Shown in pieces: positions 27,269-44,651 of a DNA stretch of 64,000 nucleotides. The translations under genes were made by a program, and so were the position numbers. This DNA comes from Candidatus Limimorpha caballi (GTDB lineage: Bacteria; Bacteroidota; Bacteroidia; Bacteroidales; F082). Position 1 is the stretch's first letter, and every line of letters starts with the position of its first letter. The notes below the pieces were generated by a model. It was given only the letters and a program-made list of their open reading frames with translations. It ran no database searches and was not told where the DNA came from. The stretch covers positions 1 through 64,000 of the forward strand of contig JAGHUX010000036.1 in the NCBI GenBank assembly GCA_018064605.1, in the 5' to 3' direction.

Positions 27269-29128
27269 ATGAACGAAAACGAAAACATCGTCAACGAAGA
27301 AGTCAAGAACGTTGAGGAGAAAGAAACAAAAAGAGTGAAACCGGTCCCGGCTGCGGATTTCGACTGGAGCAGCAGCACCAAGAAGCACGACAGCTACAGC
27401 GACGCTGACCGCGAGAGAATGGCCGCGATGTACGAGAAGACAATGAGTCAGATCGGCGACCACGAGGTCATCGACGGAACAGTCGTGGCGAAGACCGCAC
27501 GCGAAGTGGTCGTCAACATCGGCTTCAAGTCAGACGGTGTTATTCCGATTTCAGAGTTCCGTCACAACCCGGACCTCAAAGTCGGTGACGTCATCGAGGT
27601 TTACGTTGAGAATCAGGAAGGTGTCAACGGCCAGCTCGTCCTTTCACACAAGAAGGCGCGCCTGCTGAAGTCATGGGACCGCGTCAATGCAGCATTCGAC
27701 AGCCAGGAGATCGTCCGCGGCTTCGTGAAGAGCCGTACAAAAGGCGGCTTGATCGTCGATGTGTTCGGCATCGAGGCATTCCTCCCAGGTTCACAGATTG
27801 ACGTGAAGCCTATCCGCGACTACGACGTGTATGTCAACAGCACGATGGAGTTCAAGGTCGTGAAGATCAACCACGAGTACAAGAACGTCGTTGTTTCACA
27901 CAAGGCACTCATCGAAGACGAAATCGAGCAGCAGAAGAGCGAAATCATCAGCAAGCTTGAAAAAGGTCAGGTCCTCGAAGGCGTCGTCAAGAACATCACC
28001 AACTACGGCGTGTTCATCGACCTCGGCGGTGTTGACGGTCTCATCCACATCACAGACCTTTCATGGGGACGCATCAACGATCCCAAGGAAATCGTCCAGC
28101 TTGACCAGCAGATCAAGGTTGTCATCCTCGACTTCGACGACAGCAAGAAGCGTATTGCTCTCGGCCTGAAGCAGCTCACGCCACATCCGTGGGATGCCCT
28201 CGACCCGAACATCAAGGTCGGTGACACAGTGAAGGGCAAAGTCGTCGTCATCGCCGACTACGGTGCGTTCATCGAGATCGCCCCGGGCGTTGAAGGCCTC
28301 ATCCACGTCTCAGAAATGTCATGGTCACAGCATCTCCGCACAGCCCAGGACTTCCTGCACCTCGGCGACGAAGTCGAAGCGAAGGTCCTCACACTCGACC
28401 GCGAGGAGCGCAAGATGAGCCTCGGCATGAAGCAGCTCATCCCGGATCCATGGGCGAACATCTCAGAACGTTACCCGAAGGGTTCAAAGCACACCGCGAC
28501 AGTCCGCAACTTCACCAACTTCGGCATCTTCGTGGAGCTTGAAGAAGGCGTTGACGGTCTCATCCACATCTCAGACCTCAGCTGGTCGAAGAAGATCAAA
28601 CACCCGGCAGAGTTCACGAAGATCGGCGACACTATCGATGTCATCGTCCTCGATGTTGACGAAGAGAACCGCCGCCTGAGCCTCGGCCACAAGCAGCTTG
28701 AAGAGAACCCGTGGGATGTCTTCGAAAGCATCTTCACAGTCGGCTCGATCCAGCAGGGCACGATCATCAGCACAAACGAAAAGGGCGTCGTCGTCTCATT
28801 GCCTTACGGCGTTGAAGGCTTCTGCCCGAACCGTCACCTCAAGAAAGAAGACGGCACGACAGCCAAGAACGACGAGACTCTCGACTTCAAGGTGATTGAG
28901 TTCTCGAAGGAAAACAAGAAGATCATCCTCTCACACTCACGCATCTGGGAAGAGACAAAGGCAGTCGCAGAAGAAGCTGAAGCAGCCGAGAAAGAGAAGG
29001 CACAGAAGAACACGAAACGTGCCGTGAAACAGATCAACGACAGCGTCGAGAAAACCACTCTCGGTGACCTCGATGTCCTCGCAGCTCTGAAAGAGAACCT
29101 CGAGAAAGAGGAGAAAGGCAACAAATAA
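27269..29128 (+). CDS. rpsA: 30S ribosomal protein S1
   Basis: Multiple S1 repeats (GxVKNITNYGVFIDLGGVDGLIHITDLSWGRINDP, VRNFTNFGIFVELEEGVDGLIHISDLSW). Confidence 0.97.
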   Translation: MNENENIVNEEVKNVEEKETKRVKPVPAADFDWSSSTKKHDSYSDADRERMAAMYEKTMSQIGDHEVIDGTVVAKTAREVVVNIGFKSDGVIPISEFRHNPDLKVGDVIEVYVENQEGVNGQLVLSHKKARLLKSWDRVNAAFDSQEIVRGFVKSRTKGGLIVDVFGIEAFLPGSQIDVKPIRDYDVYVNSTMEFKVVKINHEYKNVVVSHKALIEDEIEQQKSEIISKLEKGQVLEGVVKNITNYGVFIDLGGVDGLIHITDLSWGRINDPKEIVQLDQQIKVVILDFDDSKKRIALGLKQLTPHPWDALDPNIKVGDTVKGKVVVIADYGAFIEIAPGVEGLIHVSEMSWSQHLRTAQDFLHLGDEVEAKVLTLDREERKMSLGMKQLIPDPWANISERYPKGSKHTATVRNFTNFGIFVELEEGVDGLIHISDLSWSKKIKHPAEFTKIGDTIDVIVLDVDEENRRLSLGHKQLEENPWDVFESIFTVGSIQQGTIISTNEKGVVVSLPYGVEGFCPNRHLKKEDGTTAKNDETLDFKVIEFSKENKKIILSHSRIWEETKAVAEEAEAAEKEKAQKNTKRAVKQINDSVEKTTLGDLDVLAALKENLEKEEKGNK

Positions 29129-29167
29129 GCCTGATTCAAGACAGAATAATTAGTATTCTAAATAAGA

Positions 29168-29200
29168 AAGCGTTTCCGTGATGGAGACGCTTTTCTTTTT
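29168..29200 (+). terminator. Intrinsic terminator after rpsA
   Basis: AAGCGTTTCC-GTGAT-GGAGACGCTT then TTCTTTTTT. Confidence 0.9.
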
Positions 29201-29201
29201 T

Positions 29202-29340
29202 CACCACGAATTGCACCACGAATTGCACCACGAATCTTCACGAAGGTTCTTCACCACGAATTGCACGAATGATACGAATTTTTGTCACCACGAATTGCAC
29301 CACGAATTGCACCACGAATTGCACGAATGACACGAATATT
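29202..29340. repeat. Dispersed repeat family (CACCACGAATTGCACGAAT)n
   Basis: Multiple CACCACGAATTG units in irregular tandem. Confidence 0.9.
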
Positions 29341-29448
29341 TTAGTCTGCATACTGCGCGGATTTCATGCAGATGTTTTTTGAAAAGATCCGCATTTGCCC
29401 CGTGAAATATGAAGGATTTTTATTACCTTTGCGACTTATTTCAAAGTT

Positions 29449-30387
29449 ATGAAAATCGTCTTCCTCGAACCGCTCGGATTCACCGTCGAATCCATCGAAA
29501 AAGCCTGTGACAACTTGAAGAGTCAAGGCCACGACATCGTCATCTTCCCCGACAAACGACCTGAGTTGAACATCGAACGCGCCCGCGGGGCCGACATCGT
29601 GGCGCAGACCGACATGCCTATGGGCAAGGATTTCTTCGACTCCTGCCCCACCCTCAAGATGCTCGCAATCGCAATAGTCGGCCTCGACCATGTGGATTTG
29701 GATTATTGCGAGAAACACAACATTCTCGTCAGGAACGCAGCAGGTTATTCAACCGGAGCCGTCGCCGAGCTTGCAATTGGAATGATGATTGGTTTGTATC
29801 GGCATATCGTTGAAAACGAAAGCATTACGCGCAGATGCCATGGCTGCGCCATCCTTCCCGGGAAGGAGATTTCGGGCAAGAACGTCGGGATAATCGGCAT
29901 GGGCGCGATAGGCCGCCGCACCGCAGAATTGGCGAAGGCGTTCGGCTGCAACATCCTCGCATGGAACAGAAAACCCGTTGACATTAAAGGCGTTACATTC
30001 GTTGATAAAGAGACGCTACTCAAAGAATCGGACATCGTTTCGCTGCATATCGCCCTGAACGAGGAGACACGCGGTTTCATTTCCGCCAAGGAACTTGCGA
30101 TGATGAAAAAGTCGGCCGTCCTCATCAACACGGCGCGCGGCGGGCTGTTAAACACTGACGACCTCGCCGAAGCGTTGAAAACCAAGAAGATCGCAGGCGC
30201 GGCGCTCGACGTTTACGACGGTGAGCCGCCACTTTACTACGGACTGCCGCCGATAACAAAAGAGAATCCGCTGCTGTCGGCGCCAAACACCATGCTGCTT
30301 CCACACATCGGTTTCGGCACCGTCGAAGCCAAAGAATTAAGGCTCAAACTCGTTATTGAAAACATCGAAAAATTTGCAAATAATTGA
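29449..30387 (+). CDS. D-2-hydroxyacid dehydrogenase (D-3-phosphoglycerate dehydrogenase-like)
   Basis: GKNVGIIGMGAIGRRTAELAKAFGCNILAWNRKP; LINTARGGLLNTDDLAEALKTKKIAGAALDVYDGEPP. Confidence 0.92.
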   Translation: MKIVFLEPLGFTVESIEKACDNLKSQGHDIVIFPDKRPELNIERARGADIVAQTDMPMGKDFFDSCPTLKMLAIAIVGLDHVDLDYCEKHNILVRNAAGYSTGAVAELAIGMMIGLYRHIVENESITRRCHGCAILPGKEISGKNVGIIGMGAIGRRTAELAKAFGCNILAWNRKPVDIKGVTFVDKETLLKESDIVSLHIALNEETRGFISAKELAMMKKSAVLINTARGGLLNTDDLAEALKTKKIAGAALDVYDGEPPLYYGLPPITKENPLLSAPNTMLLPHIGFGTVEAKELRLKLVIENIEKFANN

Positions 30388-30394
30388 ATTTCAA

Positions 30395-31900
30395 ATGAAA
30401 AGAATCTTAGCTTTATCGCTTGCCATGGCACTTGCCATTTTTTCATGCAAAACAAACAAAAATCCAGAAAACACTGAGAATAAACAAGTTACCGACACAA
30501 TCACGGCGAAGGCACTTGAGGAATGGAAAAACGACCACTTCGGTATGTTCATTCATTTCGGGGTCTATTCAAAACTCGCAGGAATATGGAAAGGCGAACA
30601 AATCCCGTATTACGGAGAGCAGATTATGAACCACGCCCGCATCACCGTGCCTGAATATGAAGCCGTCGCAAGAGAATTTAACCCGACAGACTTCAACACC
30701 GACGAAATCGTCGAACTCGCCGAAAACGCCGGAATGAAATATATCGTCATCACCACGAAACACCATGACGGGTTCTGCATGTTCGACACGCAAACCACTG
30801 ATTATGATATCGTTGACTTCACGCCATACGGCAAAGACATTGTCGGGCAACTCGCCGACGCCTGCCACCGGCACGGCATGAAACTCGGTTTTTATTACTC
30901 CCTTCCCGACTGGCATTATCCAAGCAGCATCCCGCATCTCAAGCCGGATTCGACGACAAAATGTTGGGAACACGTGAACCAAGTCTATTCGCCGCTGGAG
31001 ACAGTCACGCCCGAGCTGGAGGAATATATCGTGAAGCAAATCAGCGAGTTACTGACAAATTACGGTGAGGTCACGACATTGTGGTTCGACATGGGGCTTG
31101 TGACGCCGGAGCAGAGCAGACGTTTCCGCGAAGTCGTCAAAAGCATTCAGCCTCAATGTCTTATCAACGGAAGGATTATGAACAACCAAGGCGATTACAT
31201 GACATTGCCCGACAACGGCGACGTGGCGTCGTATGGCGACATTTACTGGGACAATCCCGCATCGCTTTACGGCACATGGGGCTACAAGTCGTGGATTGAG
31301 CGACCAGAATTGTCGGAACAAGTCAGAACACAAATCGGGAGATTGAGAAGCACCGTAAGCCACGGCGGAGTGTTCCTGCTCAACATCGGCCCCAACGGAG
31401 ACGGCAAAGTCATTGATTACGAGAAAGATGTGCTTGACGGAATTGGAGAGTACCTGCGCGACAATCCGAATTTTTATGAAACCGAATGTGCAACATCATC
31501 AAACTCAGAAAAGATCATAACCGCGGACGATTCAGCCGACGAGATCGTCCTCGACGGCGGCGATGCGCTCCGTCACGCGATGATTGACGGCACGGGTTAC
31601 ATGAGTGTCCAGCCGGATTCGTGGCTTTCATGGAAAGTTGAAGCCGCCGAATCGGCCGAATACGACGTTTTCGCCGTCTATCTCCCTGAAAATGACGCGA
31701 AAGAATATGTCCTGAAATGCAATGAAATCAGTCTGAATCACGTCCTGCCCGGCGTTGACAGGATGGTTCAGACCTCATATTTCGGAAGCGTATTAATTGA
31801 AAAAGGTGTCAATGAAGTCATTCTCGACCAGGCGAGCCGGTGCAATCCGCTTGAGCCGCTTGGTGTCGAGGTTGAAAAGATAATTTTGAGAAAAAAGTGA
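30395..31900 (+). CDS. Alpha-L-fucosidase (GH29), lipoprotein
   Basis: ALAIFSCKTNK; WKNDHFGMFIHFGVYSKLAGIWKG; YIVITTKHHDGFCMFDT; TLWFDMG; GVFLLNIGPNGDG. Confidence 0.95.
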   Translation: MKRILALSLAMALAIFSCKTNKNPENTENKQVTDTITAKALEEWKNDHFGMFIHFGVYSKLAGIWKGEQIPYYGEQIMNHARITVPEYEAVAREFNPTDFNTDEIVELAENAGMKYIVITTKHHDGFCMFDTQTTDYDIVDFTPYGKDIVGQLADACHRHGMKLGFYYSLPDWHYPSSIPHLKPDSTTKCWEHVNQVYSPLETVTPELEEYIVKQISELLTNYGEVTTLWFDMGLVTPEQSRRFREVVKSIQPQCLINGRIMNNQGDYMTLPDNGDVASYGDIYWDNPASLYGTWGYKSWIERPELSEQVRTQIGRLRSTVSHGGVFLLNIGPNGDGKVIDYEKDVLDGIGEYLRDNPNFYETECATSSNSEKIITADDSADEIVLDGGDALRHAMIDGTGYMSVQPDSWLSWKVEAAESAEYDVFAVYLPENDAKEYVLKCNEISLNHVLPGVDRMVQTSYFGSVLIEKGVNEVILDQASRCNPLEPLGVEVEKIILRKK

Positions 31901-32028
31901 TTTTTCAGTTAATATTTTTCACCCGTAGGCGGAATTAAATCTTATTAAAATTTCTTTAAAAAATTACGAAAAAGTTGTACAATTCGCTGATTTTTAGCAA
32001 TTTAGCGTGTTAAAAAATACATATAGCC

Positions 32029-32340
32029 GTGTGCAACTTGTACGCGAAATACGCAAAAATTCTTGAGATATGCAAGCATTTTTCCGAAAATCTTGTCAAT
32101 GCCGTCGGCAATGTCCCCAGAAGGGGTGTCGTCCCGCGTTTTTCAGACGTGGAGGTCGTCGCCCTGTCAATGACAGCCGAGGACATTGACAGCGAGAACA
32201 TGCTGTTCAACAGGCTGAAGGAGTTCGGCGGCCTCATGCCGAACCTGATATGCAAGGTCGGCGCGTTCACCGTCCTGCGATACATCAACAGCGTGAACGG
32301 AAGGCCCGTGAGCCGGGTGAAGTACGCCCTCAACCCCTGA
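32029..32340 (+). pseudogene. IS982 family transposase, internally deleted (N- and C-termini fused)
   Basis: N-part ICKHFSENLVNAVGNVPRRGVVPRFSDVEVVALSMTAEDIDSENMLFNRLKEFGGLMPNLI joined in frame to C-terminal-like AFTVLRYINSVNGRPVSRVKYAL. Confidence 0.75.
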
Positions 32341-32364
32341 CGGTTTCATAGGGTTGAACCGTCA
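32338..32364. other. Hairpin TGACGGTT ... AACCGTCA
   Basis: 8-bp stem at the end of the IS982 remnant and MazG-like fragment. Confidence 0.7.
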
Positions 32365-32511
32365 CGTCCGCGCGATAACACGCACCACCTCCTCGGTGAG
32401 AATCGCCATGTTCGTAAGCTCATTGAAATAGCGGACATCGATCGTTTTAATCCAGCTGCCCGCTATTTCCTGAGATTCACTTATTGTCAAATCAACATTC
32501 TGAGGTTGCAT
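32362..32511 (-). pseudogene. Truncated MazG-like nucleotide pyrophosphohydrolase (N-terminal 49 aa)
   Basis: MQPQNVDLTISESQEIAGSWIKTIDVRYFNELTNMAILTEEVVRVIART*; WIKTxxVRYFxELTNMAILTEEV is the Bacteroidetes MazG-like N-terminus; broken after EEV. Confidence 0.65.
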
Positions 32512-34174
32512 TTTCGAGACGTTTCATCATTGCGAACATGAATATCGCGGAAACCACGCACAAGATAATCAACACGCCCCATATCATCACGAGCGAGAGG
32601 CCAGTGTTCCAGATCGAGCTGATGACCGACGTGAGGTAGTTGCCTATTGCCGTGGCGCCGAACCACAAGCCCATCATGAGGCCTTTGAGCTTCGGAGGCG
32701 CGACTTTCGACACAAATGATATTCCCATCGGGCTTAACAAAAGCTCGCCGAATGTGAGAACCAAGTACGTGGAAATCAGCCAGTTGGGCGACACGAGTAT
32801 GTTACTGACACCGCCAGTCACCTCAAGCTCCTTCGGCGAAGGAAGCCCGAACGAAGCAGCCGCCATCACGCAGTAACCGAGTGCCGCAACAAGCATGCCC
32901 AACGCAATCTTCCGTGGCGCCGACGGCTCCTTGCCTTTCTTCGCCAAAGCTCCGAAAAGCGCAATCGAGACCGGCGTCAGAGCCACCACGAAGAACGGGT
33001 TGAAATGCTGGAAGATCTGCGGAAGCAGGTTGACCGTATCCTCGACATTCGCCGCCTTGTACCAGACACCCGCCACGCACAACGCGAGAATCAATGCGGA
33101 AACAATCTTCCCTTTTTTATTTTCACTCTGGAAAAGTCCGAACAAAGCATATACGCCTACAGCGATGATTGCGAGCGTGAAGACATCGAAGCCGATTCTG
33201 GTCCAGCCTGTTGCGGTTGACGCGGTGTAGTCGCGGGCGAAATATGTCAATGTCAGACCTGCCTGCTGGAACGCCATCCAGAAGAATATGACGACAGCGA
33301 AAACGAGGCAGAGTGCCACGACGCGTTCTTTCGTCTGTTTCGGAGTAAGTTCTGCGACATTCTCTTCTGCCGCGGCCTTGGCGTCTTTGCGTACATCGAC
33401 ATGCTTGAACAAGCGGCGGAAACCGAAATAGATGCCAATCGACAAAATCAAAGACAAGCAGGCGACACCGAATCCGTAGCTGTAAGCATTTGACAATGAG
33501 TCGATGTAGCTGTTGCAGAAAGTCGTCATGTCACCGGCGAAACTGCTTTGGCTTGCCGCGAGTGCCTCAAGGCGTGTCATGCCGTCGGTGGTGATTGTCC
33601 CGTCAAGGAACTGGTGAGCTAACGACGGGATGTTGGCGTCGTAGGTGAAACCGCTCTTGGCGAGGAAGGAGTTTGTGACAGCGGTGGCTGTCGTCGGCGC
33701 GAACATCGAGCCGATGTTGATTGCCATGTAGAACAGGCTGAAGCCGCCGTCGCGCTTGGCAGCGTACCTCGGGTCATCGTACAAGTTTCCGACCATGACC
33801 TGAAGGTTTCCTTTGAAAAGGCCGGTGCCGACGGCGATGCAGACCAAGGCGACAATCATCATCGTCAACGCCACTCCGCCGACAGCGTCTTTCTGAAGAA
33901 GCAGGAGCAGGTAGCCGACAAACATCACGACGATGCCGGTGACGACAGTCTTGCCGTAGCCCCAGAACTTGTCGGCGATGAAGCCGCCGACGATTGGCAT
34001 GAAATAAACGGCAGCGAGGAAACCGCCGTACAGCTGTCCGGCAGTCTCGGCAGCCAGACCGAATTTCGCTTGCAAGAACAGTACGAAAATCGCAAGCATT
34101 GTGTAGTAGCCGAAGCGTTCGCCAGTGTTCGCCAACGCCAAGGCATACAATCCCTTAGGGTGTCCTTTAAACAT
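32492..34174 (-). CDS. POT/PTR family peptide MFS transporter
   Basis: HPKGLYALALANTGERFGYYTMLAIFVLFLQAKFGL; GGFIADKFWGYGKTV. Confidence 0.95.
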   Translation of the reverse strand: MFKGHPKGLYALALANTGERFGYYTMLAIFVLFLQAKFGLAAETAGQLYGGFLAAVYFMPIVGGFIADKFWGYGKTVVTGIVVMFVGYLLLLLQKDAVGGVALTMMIVALVCIAVGTGLFKGNLQVMVGNLYDDPRYAAKRDGGFSLFYMAINIGSMFAPTTATAVTNSFLAKSGFTYDANIPSLAHQFLDGTITTDGMTRLEALAASQSSFAGDMTTFCNSYIDSLSNAYSYGFGVACLSLILSIGIYFGFRRLFKHVDVRKDAKAAAEENVAELTPKQTKERVVALCLVFAVVIFFWMAFQQAGLTLTYFARDYTASTATGWTRIGFDVFTLAIIAVGVYALFGLFQSENKKGKIVSALILALCVAGVWYKAANVEDTVNLLPQIFQHFNPFFVVALTPVSIALFGALAKKGKEPSAPRKIALGMLVAALGYCVMAAASFGLPSPKELEVTGGVSNILVSPNWLISTYLVLTFGELLLSPMGISFVSKVAPPKLKGLMMGLWFGATAIGNYLTSVISSIWNTGLSLVMIWGVLIILCVVSAIFMFAMMKRLENATSEC

Positions 34175-34221
34175 AATTTATTTTTTTTTGAATTTTTAAA
34201 TCTTTGAATCTCAAACAATTT

Positions 34222-38169
<3,948 letters not shown>

Positions 38170-38280
38170 TTAATTTTTTCAAAACAATAAGAGTGCGAAG
38201 ATAAAGAATTTTTCAAGAACATCTGAATTTTAACAAGTATTTTTTAGAAAAAAATATGGAGTTATTTCCAAATAAAACAG

Positions 38281-38288
38281 TATCTTTG
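38281..38288 (+). promoter_or_regulatory. Bacteroidetes -7 element TATCTTTG
   Basis: TAnnTTTG upstream of ATG 38314. Confidence 0.6.
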
Positions 38289-38313
38289 CAGGATTAAATG
38301 TGATTACTTTCTC

Positions 38314-38532
38314 ATGAAAACAAAGTACATATTATTGATTATCATAAGTTTATTTGGGATATTGACAACATCGTGCGAGAAGCAGTGCATTTGTCACGAC
38401 TACACCACGAATTCAACGAGTGAGATTTACAGTGCATACTCGAAAAAGGAATGCAAGGACGCCGAAGAATATTTTTCAAATCTCGTCGGGCACGGTCACG
38501 AAATCGAATGCAGTTATGAAAGGAAAAAATAG
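38314..38532 (+). CDS. Small cysteine-containing lipoprotein
   Basis: MKTKYILLIIISLFGILTTSCEKQCICHDY. Confidence 0.65.
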   Translation: MKTKYILLIIISLFGILTTSCEKQCICHDYTTNSTSEIYSAYSKKECKDAEEYFSNLVGHGHEIECSYERKK

Positions 38533-38535
38533 ATT

Positions 38536-41938
<3,403 letters not shown>

Positions 41939-41972
41939 AACGTTTATCAGCCAATCATAAAAAATAATAATT

Positions 41973-42893
41973 ATGAAAAAGTACATTACATTGATTTTCT
42001 GTTTGTTCGCGGCGAATGTTTGCTTCGCGCAGCACTCAAAGACGTATGATTTCATCGAAAAAGACGGACAGACTCTCCGTCTTGACGTTTATTTCCCCGA
42101 TGACGGCATGGCGCAGCACCCGTGCATATTGTTTTATTTCGGAGGCGGCTTCATCTCGGGGGCGCGTAACGACTCGACTGTCGTAAAATTCTGTGAGACA
42201 ATGGCTTACGAACACGGTTTTGTCGCCGTCGCCGCCGACTACAGGCTTGGATTAAAGGGCGCAAAACACATCGGCGTTTTCAACAAAAAGCCTGTGAAAG
42301 ACGCCATTTACATGGCCGCAGAAGACGCCATTTCAGCCATCGACTTCATCATCAGACACTCCAAAGAACTGAAAATCAACACGGAGGAAATAATAATCAG
42401 CGGTTCAAGCGCGGGAGCCATCACCGCATTGCAGACCGATTATTTCATCTGCAACGGCAAAGGCAATTCGGAGATTCTGCCAGGCGACTTCCATCTCGCA
42501 GGGGTGATTCCTTTCGCCGGCGCGGTCTATTCCGTCAACGGCAAGGTGAAATACAAAAAGCACTCCCCCGCCCCGACGATGTTCTTCCACGGCATGAGAG
42601 ACAACCTCGTCCCGTACAAACAGATCAAGTTTTTAAACGTCGGCTTCATCGGCTCCGACAGGCTCGTCAGGCAGTTTGAGAAACACGACTATCCGTATTT
42701 CATCAGGAGATACGAGAACTACGCGCACGCCGTGGCCAGTTGCTACAACGAAAACATTGATGAGATCCTTTGGTTTTATGACAATTACGTCAAGCAAGGC
42801 ATTGATTTACAAATCGATGAAAAAGTCAATTATATAAAAAACGCACCGAAAGTCGGGTCTGACATATCAAAGAAAACCGACTTATACGATTAG
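41973..42893 (+). CDS. Secreted alpha/beta-hydrolase (esterase)
   Basis: Signal peptide; HPCILFYFGGGFISGARND; IIISGSSAGAITALQ. Confidence 0.85.
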   Translation: MKKYITLIFCLFAANVCFAQHSKTYDFIEKDGQTLRLDVYFPDDGMAQHPCILFYFGGGFISGARNDSTVVKFCETMAYEHGFVAVAADYRLGLKGAKHIGVFNKKPVKDAIYMAAEDAISAIDFIIRHSKELKINTEEIIISGSSAGAITALQTDYFICNGKGNSEILPGDFHLAGVIPFAGAVYSVNGKVKYKKHSPAPTMFFHGMRDNLVPYKQIKFLNVGFIGSDRLVRQFEKHDYPYFIRRYENYAHAVASCYNENIDEILWFYDNYVKQGIDLQIDEKVNYIKNAPKVGSDISKKTDLYD

Positions 42894-42919
42894 AATTTTA
42901 CAAAAGAAAATTGAATAGT

Positions 42920-44419
42920 ATGTTAAAAAAACTCAGAATCACTTTAGCTGTTATCTTTTCAGTTCTGATAACGCTGCTTTTCCTTGATTTCACGGGTGCT
43001 TTGCACGCCTGGTTCGGCTGGATGGCGAAACTGCAGTTCCTTCCGGCACTTCTCGCCTCCAACGTCATCGTTGTCGCGGCGATTGTCGTGACAACATTAA
43101 TCTTCGGAAGGGTCTATTGTTCAATCATTTGTCCGCTCGGAGTCTATCAGGACTGCACTTCCTGGATTGGCGAGAAAATACGCAAGAACCATTTCCGTTA
43201 CAGGAAAAACCGCAAATGGCTAAGATATTCAATAGCAATAGTTTTCGCCGTCTTGCTTTTCCTCGGGCTGAACTGGATTGCCATCCTGATTGCGCCTTAC
43301 AGCATTTACGGAAGAATAGCATCGAACATTTTTGCGCCTGTCTATCAATCAATTAACAATCTCTTCGCCTATTTCGCGGAAAGATGGGGCAGCTATGCAT
43401 TCTATCACGTCGATGTCTATATCAAAAGCCTGCCGATTTTCATCATCTCGTTGGTTTACTTCATCGGCATCACCCTTTCGGGAATGTTTTTCGGCCGCGG
43501 ATATTGCAACAACATCTGCCCAGTCGGAACGGTTTTGGGCATATTCTCAAAATATTCACTGTTGAAACCGCACATCGACGCCGAGAAATGCAAGTCGTGC
43601 GGACTTTGCGAAAAGAATTGCAGATGCAGCGCAATCGATTCAAAGTCAAAGACAATCGACTATTCAAAATGCGTCACATGCTTCAACTGCATCGGCAAAT
43701 GCAACCGTGGAGCGATAAGCTACAGATTAGTTAAAAGTGAAAAGTTAAAAGTTAAAAGAGAGGATGGAGGTGAGATAAAAGATGAGGGAAGCACTTCAAG
43801 GAAAATGTTCCTTGCCACGATAGCCGGGCTTGCCACTGTTTCCGCAGTAAAGGCGCAGGAGAAAATCGTTGACGGCGGACTTGCGATCATTGAAGACAAG
43901 AAAGCGCCGAAGCGCAACACTCCTCTAAAACCTGCTGGTTCTAAAAGCCTTAAGAATTTCACATCAAGTTGCACCGGCTGTCAACTGTGTGTGCAGTCAT
44001 GCGAAAATCATGTATTGAGGCCGTCAACGAAACTCGAAAACCTCATGCAGCCGGAGATGTCGTACGAACGCGGCTATTGCCGTCCGGAATGCACCGCCTG
44101 CTCGGAAGTCTGCCCCGCCGGAGCCATAAGAAAAGTGTCGAGAGAAGAGAAATCATCAATACAGATCGGACACGCCGTTTTCATCGCGAAGAATTGCGTT
44201 TCCTTCAACGGTGAAGCCGAGTGCGGCAACTGCGCAAGACGCTGTCCGTCAGGCGCAATCACCATGATGCACAGCGACTCCGATGACGAATCATCACCGA
44301 TGGTCCCGATTGTGAACCAGGAACGTTGCATCGGCTGCGGAGCCTGCGAGCACGTCTGCCCCGCCCGGCCGTTCAGCGCGATTTACGTCGAAGGCAACGA
44401 AGTCCACAGAATGATTTGA
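42920..44419 (+). CDS. 4Fe-4S polyferredoxin (NapH-like membrane N-terminus)
   Basis: FGRVYCSIICPLGVYQDCTSWIG; CKSCGLCEKNCRCSAI; several CxxCxxCxxxC motifs. Confidence 0.9.
   Translation: MLKKLRITLAVIFSVLITLLFLDFTGALHAWFGWMAKLQFLPALLASNVIVVAAIVVTTLIFGRVYCSIICPLGVYQDCTSWIGEKIRKNHFRYRKNRKWLRYSIAIVFAVLLFLGLNWIAILIAPYSIYGRIASNIFAPVYQSINNLFAYFAERWGSYAFYHVDVYIKSLPIFIISLVYFIGITLSGMFFGRGYCNNICPVGTVLGIFSKYSLLKPHIDAEKCKSCGLCEKNCRCSAIDSKSKTIDYSKCVTCFNCIGKCNRGAISYRLVKSEKLKVKREDGGEIKDEGSTSRKMFLATIAGLATVSAVKAQEKIVDGGLAIIEDKKAPKRNTPLKPAGSKSLKNFTSSCTGCQLCVQSCENHVLRPSTKLENLMQPEMSYERGYCRPECTACSEVCPAGAIRKVSREEKSSIQIGHAVFIAKNCVSFNGEAECGNCARRCPSGAITMMHSDSDDESSPMVPIVNQERCIGCGACEHVCPARPFSAIYVEGNEVHRMI
43733..43800. 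repeat. Purine-rich AGTTAAAAG-type repeat inside the coding sequence
   Basis: gttaaaagtgaaaagttaaaagttaaaagagaggatggaggtgagataaaagatgagg, read in frame as VKSEKLKVKREDGGEIKDEG. Confidence 0.7.
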
Positions 44420-44420
44420 G

Positions 44421-44646
44421 AGTTGAAAGTTTGTAAAGTTCATAAAGTTTGTAAAGTTCATAAAGTTCATAAAGTTCATAAAGTTCATAAAGTTCATAAA
44501 GTTCATAAAGTTCATAAAGTTTGAAAGTTCATAAAGTTTGTAAAGTTCATAAAGTTTGTAAAGTTTGAAAGTTTGTAAAGTTCATAAAGTTCATAAAGTT
44601 TGTAAAGTTTGAAAGTTTATAAAGTTTGAAAGTTCATAAAGTTTGA
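44421..44646. repeat. 9-bp tandem repeat array (AAGTTCATA / AAGTTTGTA)
   Basis: Over 20 consecutive units from just after the polyferredoxin stop to 5 bp before ATG 44652. Confidence 0.95.
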
Positions 44647-44651
44647 GAAAA

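Noticed and set aside
44294-44515. (MNF)n protein ORF
   Set aside because: Translation of the AAGTTCATA tandem repeat on the reverse strand
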